A stretch of 64,000 nt of DNA. Source: Hyphomicrobiaceae bacterium (GTDB lineage Bacteria > Pseudomonadota > Alphaproteobacteria > Rhizobiales > Hyphomicrobiaceae). Made by a program: the position numbers and the translations under genes. Shown in pieces: positions 18,566 to 27,930 of this stretch; the stretch's first letter is position 1; each line of letters opens with the position of its first letter. Where the stretch lies: assembly GCA_022844275.1 (NCBI GenBank), contig JALHMB010000004.1:1-64000 (forward strand), in the 5' to 3' direction. The notes under the pieces are model-generated. The model did no database searches, had not been told where the DNA came from, and was given only the letters and a program-made list of their open reading frames with translations.

Positions 18566-20289
18566 GCGATTTCTCCGATTGAGCCGGAAAGCACCCAGGC
18601 GTCGGTGGCGATCTTCGTCAGGGCGACACCCTGCCAGCGTTCCGCGATCTCGCCTGCGCCGGCAGCCGCACCATTGACCGAAACGCCAGTGTCGCCTGCG
18701 ATCGTCGTTATGCCTGCGCCGATTTGGACGACGTTGATGATGGTGCCGAGAGGGAAGGCGACCGCGCTGTTGGCCGGGATCGTCAGCGTATTCGGGCTCG
18801 CGTTGTTCATCGTGACAATGCGCCCTTTGTCGGTGAGGGCGAGTGCGTAGCTGGTGCCCGTCTGCGCATTGAGGCCCGGCTCGGTATGCGCGATATCGCG
18901 GCCCTCGACATTGAGCACGCCTGCCGCGGTGCGGCCGAGTGTCGTGTCCGAGGCGTGCCCGATCTCAAGGGCGGCGAACTGCGGCGATGCGGTGGGGGTG
19001 AGACCTGCAACATCGGCCTGCGTCATGCCGAGCAGGCCGCGCATGGCCGCATAATTGGCAGCGACAATGAAGCTCGATCCATCGGCGCTGAGCCCGAGGC
19101 CGGTTGTCCGCATGAGCGCCTGGGTCGCCTGCGCGAGAAGGGTGCGTGCAACGTCGGTAACGGCTGAGCTACCGAAATCGCCGGAGATGGTCCAGGTGTC
19201 GGTGGCGGTCTTGAGAAGTGCGGCGGCCTGGTAGCGGCTGCCGATGCTGCCTGTGCCGCCGGACACGCCGTTGACAGTGACGCCCGTCGCGCCAGCGATC
19301 GTCGTGGTGCCATTACCGAGTTGGACGATGCTGACGATCGTGCCGAGGGGAAAGGCGACGCTCGCATGAGCCGGGATCGTGACAGTGTTGGAAGCGGCAT
19401 TGCTCATCGTGACGAGGCCACCGCGATCTGTCAGCGCAAGTGTGTAGCTGGTTCCTGACTGCGGATTGACTGTGGGCTCGAGCGCGGCCTTGCCGTCGAG
19501 CGTCGCCTGCAGATCCGTGACCGTGCCGATCGCCTGGGCGCCGGTGTGGTTCGCGCGGTCGAAAGCGTCGGCTTCGATGTTCTGCGGATCATATGTGCTC
19601 GCTGGCATGTCGCCGCCCGCAGCCTCGATGTCGACGCCGGAAGGGAAGGAGACCTCGCCCGTGTCCTTGTCGACGAGGATGGCCTCGTGCCAGGCGGTGC
19701 CGTCGGGGCTCACCTTGAAGTGGAAGTCGTCGTCGCCTGCGGTGCCCAACTCGGCGCGGCCGGACCAGTTCGTCTGGAAGAGGAACGAGGCCGTGTCGCC
19801 GGCAGTGGACTTGTTGATCTTGAGCTGATGGCCGGCACCAGCGTGATTGAATAGCGCGGCCGGGGAAGCAAGCGCGAGGCGGTTGGTTTCGTCGGCCGTG
19901 GTGCCGATGCCGAGCGTATCGAAGATGCCGTCGCCGCCAGCCCCGCCACCACCTCCGACGGCGATCCAGGCGCTGCCGTTCCATGCCCTGAGCGCGCTCT
20001 CCTCGACGATCCACGCGCGCCAGCCGGGACGCGGCGCATAGAAGGCCCAGCCACCATCCTGAAATGCTGCGATCTCGAGATCGTGGCCCGACCATGCGCC
20101 CGTGCTGCCGGCACCGACGATGTGACGGTCGCCTTCGGCCGGATCGTCCGGTGGTGTCGTGCTGTCGCGATCGATGACGGCGAGATGCACGAGCGCGTCG
20201 AGGGCGCGGATCGCCTCATTGTGCGTGACGTGCTTCTGGGCCTGTGCGGCCATGATGTAGGGGAGGCCGAGGTTGGGAGTGTCCGCCAT
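18562..20289 (-). CDS. DUF2793 phage tail-fibre-like protein
   Basis: The 575-residue protein begins with a DUF2793 domain (residues 1-110, NLGLPYIMAAQAQKHVTHNE, with EGDRHIVG and WRAWIVEESAL). The middle holds tail-fibre phrases such as MTQADVAGLTPTASPQFAAL and IGHASDTTLGRTAAGVLNVEG near 420-465. Two copies of a beta-rich repeat of about 103 residues lie at 271-373 and 470-572, each with (N/P)..SGTSY.LALTD.G and TI.A..AVAFPLGTI. There is no signal peptide. DUF2793 proteins accompany alphaproteobacterial prophages and particle clusters, but no other phage gene is near. It is coupled to the FN3-LamG gene. Confidence 0.8.
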   Translation of the reverse strand: MADTPNLGLPYIMAAQAQKHVTHNEAIRALDALVHLAVIDRDSTTPPDDPAEGDRHIVGAGSTGAWSGHDLEIAAFQDGGWAFYAPRPGWRAWIVEESALRAWNGSAWIAVGGGGGAGGDGIFDTLGIGTTADETNRLALASPAALFNHAGAGHQLKINKSTAGDTASFLFQTNWSGRAELGTAGDDDFHFKVSPDGTAWHEAILVDKDTGEVSFPSGVDIEAAGGDMPASTYDPQNIEADAFDRANHTGAQAIGTVTDLQATLDGKAALEPTVNPQSGTSYTLALTDRGGLVTMSNAASNTVTIPAHASVAFPLGTIVSIVQLGNGTTTIAGATGVTVNGVSGGTGSIGSRYQAAALLKTATDTWTISGDFGSSAVTDVARTLLAQATQALMRTTGLGLSADGSSFIVAANYAAMRGLLGMTQADVAGLTPTASPQFAALEIGHASDTTLGRTAAGVLNVEGRDIAHTEPGLNAQTGTSYALALTDKGRIVTMNNASPNTLTIPANSAVAFPLGTIINVVQIGAGITTIAGDTGVSVNGAAAGAGEIAERWQGVALTKIATDAWVLSGSIGEIA

Positions 20290-20457
20290 TTGTGCGCTTT
20301 CTGGCCAGCAGGTTGCTCCCGGAATCTAGCCAGCGCTCGAGCGGCGGGGATAAGGTGGCGTTTACGGCCAACGCAGACCACGCAGGATCTGCGTGCCATG
20401 GTTGCTTGCATCACAGGGATGGAATGAAATTCCGATAACATCACCTATCGCGAGGCC

Positions 20458-20877
20458 GTGGGCGAAGATATACCGGCGATATCGCGTGTGCGGTTTGCTG
20501 TCCGCGAAAACATTCTCACGCCCGAGCAGCTTCGCGCGCGGGGCATCACGGAAGAGAGCATGGCTGCCTCATTCCTGACGACGGCGAAGGGGTGGGTCGC
20601 CGAGTACGATAGTGAGATCGTCGGGTTCTCGATTGCGGATCGTGAAGAGGCGACGGTTTTCGCGCTGTTCATTCTGCCAGAGTTCGAAGGCAGAGGGATT
20701 GGCAGCCGACTCCTGGATCTTGCGGTCGACTGGCTCGGGACGAATGGCGTCGCGCGCGCATGGTTAACGACCGGGCCGAACACGAAGGCTGCCCGCTTCT
20801 ACGTGCGCCGGGGCTGGGTAATGGTTGGCCCCGGCACGTATAGCGACGACCGTTACGAGCTCACGTTGCCCGATTGA
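20458..20877 (+). CDS. GNAT-family N-acetyltransferase (start uncertain)
   Basis: This is a GNAT acetyltransferase of about 139 residues. The acetyl-CoA loop is PEFEGRGIGSRLLDLA and the C-terminal strand motif is TKAARFYVRRGWVMVG. The start is awkward. The only usual start codon is GTG at 20458, yet the typical first strand (NITYREA, 20428-20457) lies upstream in the same frame, which is closed by TGA at 20425, two codons after an ATG at 20419. Either a non-standard start is used or a nonsense change has shortened the gene. Its 3' end overlaps the convergent 2TM gene by 25 bases. Confidence 0.75.
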   Translation: MGEDIPAISRVRFAVRENILTPEQLRARGITEESMAASFLTTAKGWVAEYDSEIVGFSIADREEATVFALFILPEFEGRGIGSRLLDLAVDWLGTNGVARAWLTTGPNTKAARFYVRRGWVMVGPGTYSDDRYELTLPD

Positions 20878-21140
20878 TCGCGCACCAGCTCGCGGAGCTT
20901 GCGCCGCTCCCAGTTAACCACGAACTGCGGCCGCGATGCATAGACGGCAATGGCATGAGCCACGATGCCGATGCCCCAGCCGACCCACACCCATTGCACC
21001 CACCAGCCATCGGCTGAATTGAGCGCATTCACGACCGTGAGCAGCACGAGAACGCCCACGTAAGCGGCGAGGTGGAAATAGAAGCCCTCGAGTTCTGCAA
21101 CGCGCCGCCGAGCGGCCTCAACATCCTGACGGTCAACCAT
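20853..21140 (-). CDS. 2TM-domain membrane protein
   Basis: The 95-residue protein has a basic and acidic N-terminal helix (QDVEAARRRVAELEGFYFHL) followed by two hydrophobic segments (AAYVGVLVLLTVVNALN and WVQWVWVGWGIGIVAHAIAVYA). It ends in a charged tail, WERRKLRELVRD. This is the 2TM domain layout found in small bacterial proteins and at the ends of some kinases; the function is unknown. The ATG at 21140 has GGGAGAGG directly upstream. A GTG nine codons earlier (21167) is the alternative. Confidence 0.75.
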   Translation of the reverse strand: MVDRQDVEAARRRVAELEGFYFHLAAYVGVLVLLTVVNALNSADGWWVQWVWVGWGIGIVAHAIAVYASRPQFVVNWERRKLRELVRDQSGNVSS

Positions 21141-21238
21141 ACGCCTCTCCCAAATATTCTCGTTCACAGCCGCAGCGCGACGTGACCTCTATAAAGCTAT
21201 TTGGGGATAGTTCTGGTTCCCTTCAAGGCGGTGCGATC

Positions 21239-22147
21239 TTATGGGTGCCGCGCGTAGCAGCCGTGCGCAATCTCATCGAGCACCGTGCGTGCTTGCGGCG
21301 ACCAGCCGAGCTCCTTGCGGGCGCGGGCTGCGCGGACGCGGCTGTTCGAGCCCATGGTGTCCTGGGCAGCGCCGTCGCCCCATTCGGCCGCAGCCTCGGC
21401 GAGCGACATCGCTTGCGTCGTGCCGCCGAGACCGAGCATCCGGCTGATGGCCGCACACAGCTCGCGCATGGAGTTCTCGCCGTTCTCGGCGAAATAGAAG
21501 GCGCCGGCCGGAGCGTCCTTCAGGACGCGCAGGTAGAGATCGACGAGGTCGTCGATGTGGACATTGGACCAGATATTCTCGCCTGGACCGTAGTGTTTCG
21601 CCACGCCATGCTTCCTGGCTGTTTGGATAAGCCACGGCACCTGCACGCTGTCGATCTTCGCGCCATGGCCGTCACCATAGATCAGGCTCGGGCAGACAAT
21701 GGCCGCGCGCACGCCTCTGCTCCCGTAAGAAAGGATTTCCTTGTCGAGTGCGACGCGGGCTGCGCGTGCCGGCGATGGCGTGAGGGGGGTGGTCTCGTCG
21801 AAGACGTCGTCCACGCGATTGCCGGCGGCGCGCGTGCCAACGATGCTCGAGCCGCTCGTGTGAATGAACACTTTGCCCGATCCCTCGAGCGCGCCGAGCA
21901 GCGCCATGGCTGCATTGCGGTGATCGGCACTTGCCGCGTTGATGACGGCATCAGCCGCGCGCGCCTCGGCAGCAAGGATTGCGGCATCGTCGAGCGTGCC
22001 AGTGACCGGCACGAGGCCGAGGGCGCGGACCTTCTCGGCCCCTTCAGCCGAGCGCACGAGCCCGCGCACCTGATGGCCGTCCGCGGCAAGTGCGGCCGCG
22101 ATCGAGCCCCCGATATAGCCGGATGCTCCCGTGCAGAAGACTTTCAT
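21239..22147 (-). CDS. NAD-dependent epimerase/dehydratase (extended SDR)
   Basis: This 302-residue protein is an extended short-chain dehydrogenase with an N-terminal Rossmann motif, FCTGASGYIGGSIA (TGxxGxxG). A substrate-binding part follows (VCPSLIYGDGHG, WSNVHIDDLVDLYLRVL). The classical YxxxK is not clear: residues after the Ser-rich HTSGSSIVG segment do not give a standard match. It may therefore be an atypical member acting as a binding protein or isomerase. GGAGGAG precedes the ATG at 22147. It is divergent from the VOC gene. Confidence 0.82.
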   Translation of the reverse strand: MKVFCTGASGYIGGSIAAALAADGHQVRGLVRSAEGAEKVRALGLVPVTGTLDDAAILAAEARAADAVINAASADHRNAAMALLGALEGSGKVFIHTSGSSIVGTRAAGNRVDDVFDETTPLTPSPARAARVALDKEILSYGSRGVRAAIVCPSLIYGDGHGAKIDSVQVPWLIQTARKHGVAKHYGPGENIWSNVHIDDLVDLYLRVLKDAPAGAFYFAENGENSMRELCAAISRMLGLGGTTQAMSLAEAAAEWGDGAAQDTMGSNSRVRAARARKELGWSPQARTVLDEIAHGCYARHP

Positions 22148-22276
22148 GAGCACTCCTCCATGAAGCGGCGACGATAGCTTGCGGGCGTCACTCTCGGCGC
22201 AAAGCCGTCAGCACGCAACTGTGACGGGCCGAGCCGCTGTGATATGAGGTGTCGCAGCAATCTCGAGAGGTTCTGA

Positions 22277-23119
22277 ATGACGCTTCCTGTTCCGACACTC
22301 GACCATGTCGTCATCAATGCTCGCACCGACATCGATGGTGCCGCGGATACCTTCCGCCTGCTCGGCTTCACGCTTACCGAACGCGGCTATCACACGCTTG
22401 GTTCGATGAACCATCTCGCGATGTTCGGAACCGACTACCTCGAGCTGATCGCGGTGCCGAAGGATGCGCCGCCCGACGTACGCCCCGATGTGCAGACATC
22501 GCCTTACGGGCTCAATGGCTTCGTATTCGGGACGGAGGATTCCGCCGCGCTTTACGCGGCGTTGAGTGCGGCCGGTGTCAATGCCAAAGAGCCTCGCGAG
22601 TTCTCGCGGCCCGTGCGTCTCGATGGCGGCGAGCGGCAGGCAACTTTCCGGACTGTCTCCATTCCTGAGGGGGATACGCCGTACGGGCGGATCTACTACT
22701 GCCATCACCTGACGCGCGATCTCGTATGGCGCGACGAGTGGCGGCGGCACGCGAATGGCGTCGTTGCCGTCGCGCGTGCGGTGTTCGTGCATCCTGATCC
22801 CGCGGCCGCGTCACAGCTCTACGCGCGCATGTTCGGTGCGGACGCGGTGCGAGACATCGAAAGCGGCAAGCGGGTGGTCGTTGCCGGAACCGATCTGGAC
22901 ATTGTCACCGAGACTGCAGCGCGCGGCGAATTCGGCGATGGGATGCCTGATGCGGCCGGGCGCTCGACCTACATGGCAGTGCTCGGCTTTCGCACGACGT
23001 CTCTGGCGCGCGCTGCGGGTGTTCTCAAGCAGAATGGCATTCCATTCGCAGAGAAGGCTGGGTGCCTGCAGGTGCCGGCGCGGGCGGCCTTCAATGCGAC
23101 ACTGACGTTCGCCGAGTAG
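22277..23119 (+). CDS. VOC-family glyoxalase-like protein
   Basis: The 280-residue protein matches the glyoxalase-like (vicinal oxygen chelate) fold with two paired beta-alpha-beta-beta-beta modules. The first starts LDHVVINARTDIDGAADTFRLLGF and contains HLAMFGTDYLELIAV, with a likely metal-ligand Glu; the second includes AVARAVFVHPDPAAASQLYARMFG. The family covers dioxygenases, isomerases and resistance proteins, and the substrate cannot be inferred. GAGAGG lies 6 bases before the ATG. It converges with the CoA-transferase gene, 18 bases apart. Confidence 0.82.
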   Translation: MTLPVPTLDHVVINARTDIDGAADTFRLLGFTLTERGYHTLGSMNHLAMFGTDYLELIAVPKDAPPDVRPDVQTSPYGLNGFVFGTEDSAALYAALSAAGVNAKEPREFSRPVRLDGGERQATFRTVSIPEGDTPYGRIYYCHHLTRDLVWRDEWRRHANGVVAVARAVFVHPDPAAASQLYARMFGADAVRDIESGKRVVVAGTDLDIVTETAARGEFGDGMPDAAGRSTYMAVLGFRTTSLARAAGVLKQNGIPFAEKAGCLQVPARAAFNATLTFAE

Positions 23120-23137
23120 AGCCGCCGCCGGTTCGGC

Positions 23138-24340
23138 TCAGATCACACCCTTGGCTTTCAGAGCCTTGATGTCGGCTTCGCCGTAGCCGAGGCTCGCGAG
23201 CACGTCCGCCGTGTGCTCGCCAAGCTCAGGCGTCGGATCGAGCGCCTCGGGCTGAGGATAGCGCGACATGTTGATCGGCTGCCCAACGACCTTGGGGTCA
23301 CCGAGCTTCTTGTTGCTCATCGTGCGAGCAATGCCGAGATGTTTAACCTGAGGCTCGGCGAATGTCTTGTCGATCGTGTTGATCGGTCCGCAGGGCACGC
23401 CGGCCTTGTTGAGAGCGGCAATCCAGTACGCCGAAGTGTTCGTGCGCGTGCGCGCAGCGAACTTCTCGTTGAGCACCTTGCGGTTCTTCGAGCGTTGTCC
23501 ACTGGACGCATAGTCGGGATCGCGCAGTAGCTCGGGAGCTTCGAGAGCCTCGCAGCAGCGCTTGAATAGATTGTCGCCGGAGGCGGCGATGTTGATGTAG
23601 CCATCGCTCGTCTGAAAAACGCCGGTCGGGATGCTCGTCGGGTGATCGTTGCCGGCCTGGCCCGGCACCTCGCCTTTCATGAGCCAGCGGGCGGCCTGGA
23701 AGTCGAGCATGAAGATCTGCGCCTCGATGAGTGAAGTGTGCACCCACTGGCCCTTGCCCGAGCGTTCGCGCTCATAGAGCGCGAGCATGATGCCCTGCGC
23801 GAGCAGGAGGCCGGACGTCAGGTCGGCTATCGGAATGCCGACGCGGACGGGGCCTTGGCCGGGGAGGCCGGTGATGGACATGAGGCCGCCCATGCCCTGC
23901 GCGATCTGGTCGACGCCGGGCCGCGTTGCGTCGGGTCCTGACTGGCCGAAGCCCGAGATCGAGCCGTAGATGATGCGCGGGTTGATCTTGACGACGCTGT
24001 CATAGTCGACGCCGAGGCGCAGTTTCACATCGCTGCGATAGTTCTCGACGATCACGTCGGCGTCTTTTGCGAGCGCCATGAAGATCGCCTTGCCCTCGGC
24101 GCTCTTGAGATTGAGCGTCATCGAACGCTTGTTGCGATGGAGGTTCTGGAAGTCGAAGTCGTGACGCTTGCCGCCCATGGGATCGACGTCGCTGTCGGCG
24201 GGCGGCTCGATCTTGATGACGGTGGCACCCCAGTCGGCGAGCTGGCGCACGGCGGTCGGGCCGGCGCGATGCGCGGTGAGATCGAGGACGCGGATGTGCG
24301 CCAGCGGAAGGGTGGCGCGCGTGGGCGAGCTCTCGGGCAT
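23138..24340 (-). CDS. CaiB/BaiF (class III) CoA-transferase
   Basis: The 400-residue protein is a family III CoA-transferase, moving CoA between organic acids. Visible marks are IRVLDLTAHRAGPTAVRQLADWGA and VIKIEPP at the start, then HRNKRSMTLNLKS, SGFGQSGPDATRPG and QAMGGLMSITG-like text. At the place of the catalytic Asp in formyl-CoA transferase the sequence reads TSLIEAQ, so a Glu may serve, as in several subgroups. GGAGGAAG precedes the ATG at 24340. Substrates are unknown and no partner enzyme is adjacent. Confidence 0.9.
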   Translation of the reverse strand: MPESSPTRATLPLAHIRVLDLTAHRAGPTAVRQLADWGATVIKIEPPADSDVDPMGGKRHDFDFQNLHRNKRSMTLNLKSAEGKAIFMALAKDADVIVENYRSDVKLRLGVDYDSVVKINPRIIYGSISGFGQSGPDATRPGVDQIAQGMGGLMSITGLPGQGPVRVGIPIADLTSGLLLAQGIMLALYERERSGKGQWVHTSLIEAQIFMLDFQAARWLMKGEVPGQAGNDHPTSIPTGVFQTSDGYINIAASGDNLFKRCCEALEAPELLRDPDYASSGQRSKNRKVLNEKFAARTRTNTSAYWIAALNKAGVPCGPINTIDKTFAEPQVKHLGIARTMSNKKLGDPKVVGQPINMSRYPQPEALDPTPELGEHTADVLASLGYGEADIKALKAKGVI

Positions 24341-24535
24341 AGAAACTTCCTCCGTCAAAGGGCCACGTCGTGAGCGCGCAGCTCTGCAGGGAGAGTACGC
24401 TCCGCGCCGCCGGCAGGGCAACCCGCACTCCGACGACTTCGCGCTCTGCTGATATGCATCCGGCTCGACGCGCTTGACGGGGCGGCCCGATGACGCTCTT
24501 AAGGCGCCTCGCATTGGAATTGGAACGCCGTGGCC

Positions 24536-25492
24536 ATGGCCAGCGAAACGCAAACGAGCCCCACGCTCTCGCCGGCCACCGCCTTCGGCCTGCTCATGAT
24601 CCTGGCTCTTTCCTGGGGCGCGGCCTGGCCTGTCAACAAGGCCATTCTTTCCTACCTCTCGCCCCTCTGGTCGGTCGCGGCGCGGCTCGCGCTCGGTGCT
24701 TTGGTAGTGGGCCTGATCGGTATCCTTTCCGGCAAGCTGCGTTTGCCGCCGCGCCAGGACATTCCAGTTGTCCTGAGCCTCGCCCTGCTGCACATGAGCG
24801 CGTTTGGAATGCTCTGCGCCCTAGGGCTCATGTATGTCTCGGCGGGGCGCACGGTGCTGCTCGCCTATACGACGCCGCTGTGGGTTTTCCCTTTTGCCTG
24901 GTTGTTCGCAGGCGAGACGATGTCGGCGCAACGGCTCGCGGCGATTGCGAGCGGGATTCTCGGACTGCTGCTGCTGGTGAACCCGCTCGCCATTGAATGG
25001 CAGGACAGCGGCGTCCTCACCGGGCACGCGCTCATTCTACTCGCCGCGATCATTTGGGCTGCCAGCATTGTCTTTACGCGTATGCACAGGTGGGCGTCGT
25101 CAGCGTTCGACCTCCTGTTCTGGCAGCTGGCGCTCGCTGCCGTGACTTGCACGACCGCTGCGCTGATCTTCGAAGGCTGGCCATCCATCGATGCCACGCC
25201 GCATTTCTATGCGCTGCTGCTTTACGGCGGCACGATCAGCTCGTCCCTTGCCTACTGGGCGCAGAGCACGATCAATCGGTCCCTTCCCGCGACCTCGACG
25301 GCGCTGGGCTTGCTGGCTGTGCCGGTATTCGGCGTGGTCTCGTCGATGATTATGCTAGGCGAGCCATTCGACGCCTTTACGATCGCGGCTTTGCTGCTGA
25401 TCGTAGGTGGAATTGCGATCGGCATTTTGCCGAGCAGAAAAATTCGGTCGCAGGCGGTGGCCCCGTCGCGCGGTGGCCCAAAAGCGCCGTAA
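24536..25492 (+). CDS. EamA/DMT-family transporter (second)
   Basis: This 318-residue integral membrane protein has ten predicted helices in two EamA repeats, starting LLMILALSWGAAWPVNKAIL and HALILLAAIIWAASIVFTRM. It is not a close copy of the exporter at 8038. The substrate is unknown. A GTG two codons upstream (24530) is an equally possible start; no strong ribosome site separates them. Confidence 0.87.
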   Translation: MASETQTSPTLSPATAFGLLMILALSWGAAWPVNKAILSYLSPLWSVAARLALGALVVGLIGILSGKLRLPPRQDIPVVLSLALLHMSAFGMLCALGLMYVSAGRTVLLAYTTPLWVFPFAWLFAGETMSAQRLAAIASGILGLLLLVNPLAIEWQDSGVLTGHALILLAAIIWAASIVFTRMHRWASSAFDLLFWQLALAAVTCTTAALIFEGWPSIDATPHFYALLLYGGTISSSLAYWAQSTINRSLPATSTALGLLAVPVFGVVSSMIMLGEPFDAFTIAALLLIVGGIAIGILPSRKIRSQAVAPSRGGPKAP

Positions 25493-25664
25493 GTATTCGC
25501 TGCAAATACAGCTGAATGCCAAATAGGCCCGGAACATGCCCCATTTTATGGTTAGGGCGAGGTTAACCGGCATTGCATAAGCTCACCACACGCGGTTGCG
25601 GCACTGCAGCATTCAGATTAGGAATAGAACTCGTGCGGGATTATTTCCGGATAGAGGTGCAGTG

Positions 25665-26927
25665 ATGCGTCGATCTCTGCTCGTCCTCATTATCTTAGGC
25701 ATATCGAGCGGTGCACTGGCTTCGGGCTATGCGCTTTGGATGTATGTGAGCAGCGACCGCAACGAGATGGTCACCGCCGCCGCCGTTCCCTCCTCAGCAG
25801 CGACGAGTAAATCGACATCCGCAGGCAAATTGGCGGCACTCACGCCATCGTCGCCGGCGCTGCCGCCCGGAACTTCGGCTCTCCTAGCAATTGAAGTGGC
25901 GCGGATCGAGGCAGGCGGTCCTTCCGTGCTCGCCGGCCGCTCGCCGCCGAACCACAAGGTGACCGTGCTGGCCAACGGGCGCGAGGTCGCGAGCGTGATC
26001 GCCACGGACGAGGGCCAGTGGTCGGCTATCGTGACGGACGGCATTGCTGCTGGGCCGCTCGAGCTGTCAATCGTCTCGCAACCCAAGGACGGTGGCGCAC
26101 AAGTGCGCGGTGCGGCGCGACAGCTCGTCGTGCCTGAGGCTGGGCCATCGCTGGCGACTGCCTCTCCGAAGACCAAGACTGCGGCGGTCGACAACAGATC
26201 GCCGGCGCCTCGTGCCGCGCCACAGCCCGTTGAACGGCCGCAGGCCGAAGTAAAGCGGCCGCAGCAGGGGCAGGCTCAGGGCCGTGCCGGGGGCGAGGAA
26301 GCCTCGAATAAGCGCGCGCTTGCCGAGTTCGAGGCCTTGGTCGACCGGACGCGCAAGGAGATGGGAGCGCCACAGCCACCGCGTCCGTCATCCACGGCGC
26401 AGGGGCAAAAGCCGACCCCGTCGAATGACCCCGCTGCGCCGCGGTCGGCCGCGGCCTTCTCGGCACCGGTTGTTGCGCCGCCAGCTCCATCAGCCGCGGC
26501 GCCGGAGACGAAGATCGCTTCCGCTGCTCCACCAACCTCGATTGCGCCGGGCGCCTCATCCACGCCTGCGGCAGTCCAGGCGCCGATCCCGGTGCCTATC
26601 ACATTCGTTTCCAATCAGGCCGTGCTAACTGCGGGTGGGGAGCGGGCAGCATCGCTTCTCGCCGAGTATTTGCGTCTTAAGCGTCCGGCGAGCATCAAGC
26701 TCTCGGGACACGCCGATGCCCGCGGGCCCGATGGTTACAATATGCGTTTGTCACTCCGTCGCCTCGAGGCCATCGAACGCTACCTGCGTGCGGCTGGGTA
26801 TTCAGGCGGATTGTCGCTCGTTCCGCGCGGCAAGCGCGATCCCTTCCAAGGCATCGACAGGCGCCGCCTCCCGCTGCGGGAGATCCAGCAGGCCGACCGC
26901 CGTGTCGAGCTGCAGCTGACGCCTTGA
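25665..26927 (+). CDS. OmpA-like envelope protein with Ala/Pro-rich linker
   Basis: The 420-residue protein has an N-terminal hydrophobic helix (RRSLLVLIILGISSGALASGYALWMYV) acting as signal or anchor. An Ig-like beta segment lies near 85-150 (VLAGRSPPNHKVTVLANGRE, DEGQWSAIV), followed by a long Ala/Pro/Gln linker and a C-terminal OmpA-like peptidoglycan-binding domain from about 305 (ITFVSNQAVLTAGGERAASL, IKLSGHADARGPDGYNMRLS). It probably ties the inner membrane or periplasm to the cell wall. AGAGGT lies 6 bases before the ATG at 25665; the open frame starts 23 codons earlier without support. Confidence 0.85.
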   Translation: MRRSLLVLIILGISSGALASGYALWMYVSSDRNEMVTAAAVPSSAATSKSTSAGKLAALTPSSPALPPGTSALLAIEVARIEAGGPSVLAGRSPPNHKVTVLANGREVASVIATDEGQWSAIVTDGIAAGPLELSIVSQPKDGGAQVRGAARQLVVPEAGPSLATASPKTKTAAVDNRSPAPRAAPQPVERPQAEVKRPQQGQAQGRAGGEEASNKRALAEFEALVDRTRKEMGAPQPPRPSSTAQGQKPTPSNDPAAPRSAAAFSAPVVAPPAPSAAAPETKIASAAPPTSIAPGASSTPAAVQAPIPVPITFVSNQAVLTAGGERAASLLAEYLRLKRPASIKLSGHADARGPDGYNMRLSLRRLEAIERYLRAAGYSGGLSLVPRGKRDPFQGIDRRRLPLREIQQADRRVELQLTP

Positions 26928-26937
26928 GCAAAGTGTG

Positions 26938-26972
26938 TCGCGCCTGCGGCGCGAGCGGGGGCTTGCCCCCGC
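26938..26972. terminator. Tandem GC-rich hairpins after the OmpA-like gene
   Basis: Two perfect hairpins stand side by side: TCGCGCC-TGC-GGCGCGA (26938-26954) and GCGGGGGC-TT-GCCCCCGC (26955-26972). More G and C runs follow to about 27005. There is no T-run. They may terminate transcription or belong to a dispersed GC-rich intergenic repeat. Confidence 0.5.
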
Positions 26973-27033
26973 GCGCCCAACCGGGGGACACCCCCCGACC
27001 CCCGTCGGTTGTGGTTTGAGGCCGGGAGCTGCT

Positions 27034-27930
27034 TTGCCTTCCAGGTTGCCGCATCCCGTTCCCTACCAGGGATCCAAGCGTGTGCTCGCAGCGCGGATCG
27101 GTGCCTGCGTGCCGCGCGGTGTCGATGTCTGGTTCGAGCCCTTTGCCGGATCGGCAGCCATGACGCTCTGGGCACTCGAGGCGCAGGTGGCGCGCCGTTA
27201 CGTGATTGCGGACGTCCTCGCTCCCATTGCAGAGCTCTGGACGTCGATCATCGATGCGCCCGCCGAGACAGCTCGACGCTATGGCACGGTCTGGCACGGG
27301 CAGAAGCCCGGTGACCGCGACTACTTCAATGTCGTGCGCGCGCGCTACAACGCGGGATGCGATCCCGTCGATCTGCTTTATCTCATCTGCCGTTGCGTCA
27401 AGAATGCCGTGCGCTTCAATGCGGACGGCCATTTCACGCAGTCTGTCGACCGGCGGCGGCTGGGCATGGCTCCGAAGCGCATGACGGCCGCGATCGCCGA
27501 GGCGTCGCGGCTCATGCGCGGGCGTACCGAGGTGCGCCGCGGCGATTGGATCGCAACGACTGCGGACGCAGGCCCGCGCGACTTCGTCTATCTCGATCCG
27601 CCCTATCTCGGCACGACAATCGGGCGCGACCGGCGCTATGTGCGTCAGCTTCAGCAGGTGGACCTGATCGTGGGTCTCGAGGATCTGCACGATCGCGGCG
27701 TTCGGTTCGCGCTCTCGTATGACGGCATGACCGGCGAAAAGACCTACGGCGCAGCGCTGCCGGCAAGCCTCGGCCTCACGCGCCTGCTGCTCGATGCCGG
27801 CACGTCGGCGCAAGCGACGCTCTCGGGGCGCAGCGAGCGGACGATCGAGAGCCTCTATCTCTCTCCAGGCCTCAAGCCACCATCCGTCCCTTGTTCCGCT
27901 CTGCAAGAAGCGGCCGGACCATCTTCTTGA
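27034..27930 (+). CDS. DNA adenine methylase, D12 class (orphan)
   Basis: This N6-adenine methyltransferase of about 298 residues resembles the Dam/D12 class. The AdoMet motif region is PYQGSKR...WFEPFAGSAAMTL and the catalytic motif is YLDPPYLGT. The motif order (SAM site before DPPY) fits the alpha group. No restriction gene is adjacent, so it may be a solitary epigenetic or phage-derived methylase. The start is uncertain: TTG at 27034 follows GGGAG, and no ATG exists before the first motif. Its last 59 bases overlap the 3' end of the convergent monooxygenase gene. Confidence 0.85.
   Translation: MPSRLPHPVPYQGSKRVLAARIGACVPRGVDVWFEPFAGSAAMTLWALEAQVARRYVIADVLAPIAELWTSIIDAPAETARRYGTVWHGQKPGDRDYFNVVRARYNAGCDPVDLLYLICRCVKNAVRFNADGHFTQSVDRRRLGMAPKRMTAAIAEASRLMRGRTEVRRGDWIATTADAGPRDFVYLDPPYLGTTIGRDRRYVRQLQQVDLIVGLEDLHDRGVRFALSYDGMTGEKTYGAALPASLGLTRLLLDAGTSAQATLSGRSERTIESLYLSPGLKPPSVPCSALQEAAGPSS

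Noticed and set aside
24341-24793. N-terminal extension of the CoA-transferase frame
   Set aside because: The family N-terminus and a GGAGGAAG site both point to 24340; the extension is low-complexity.
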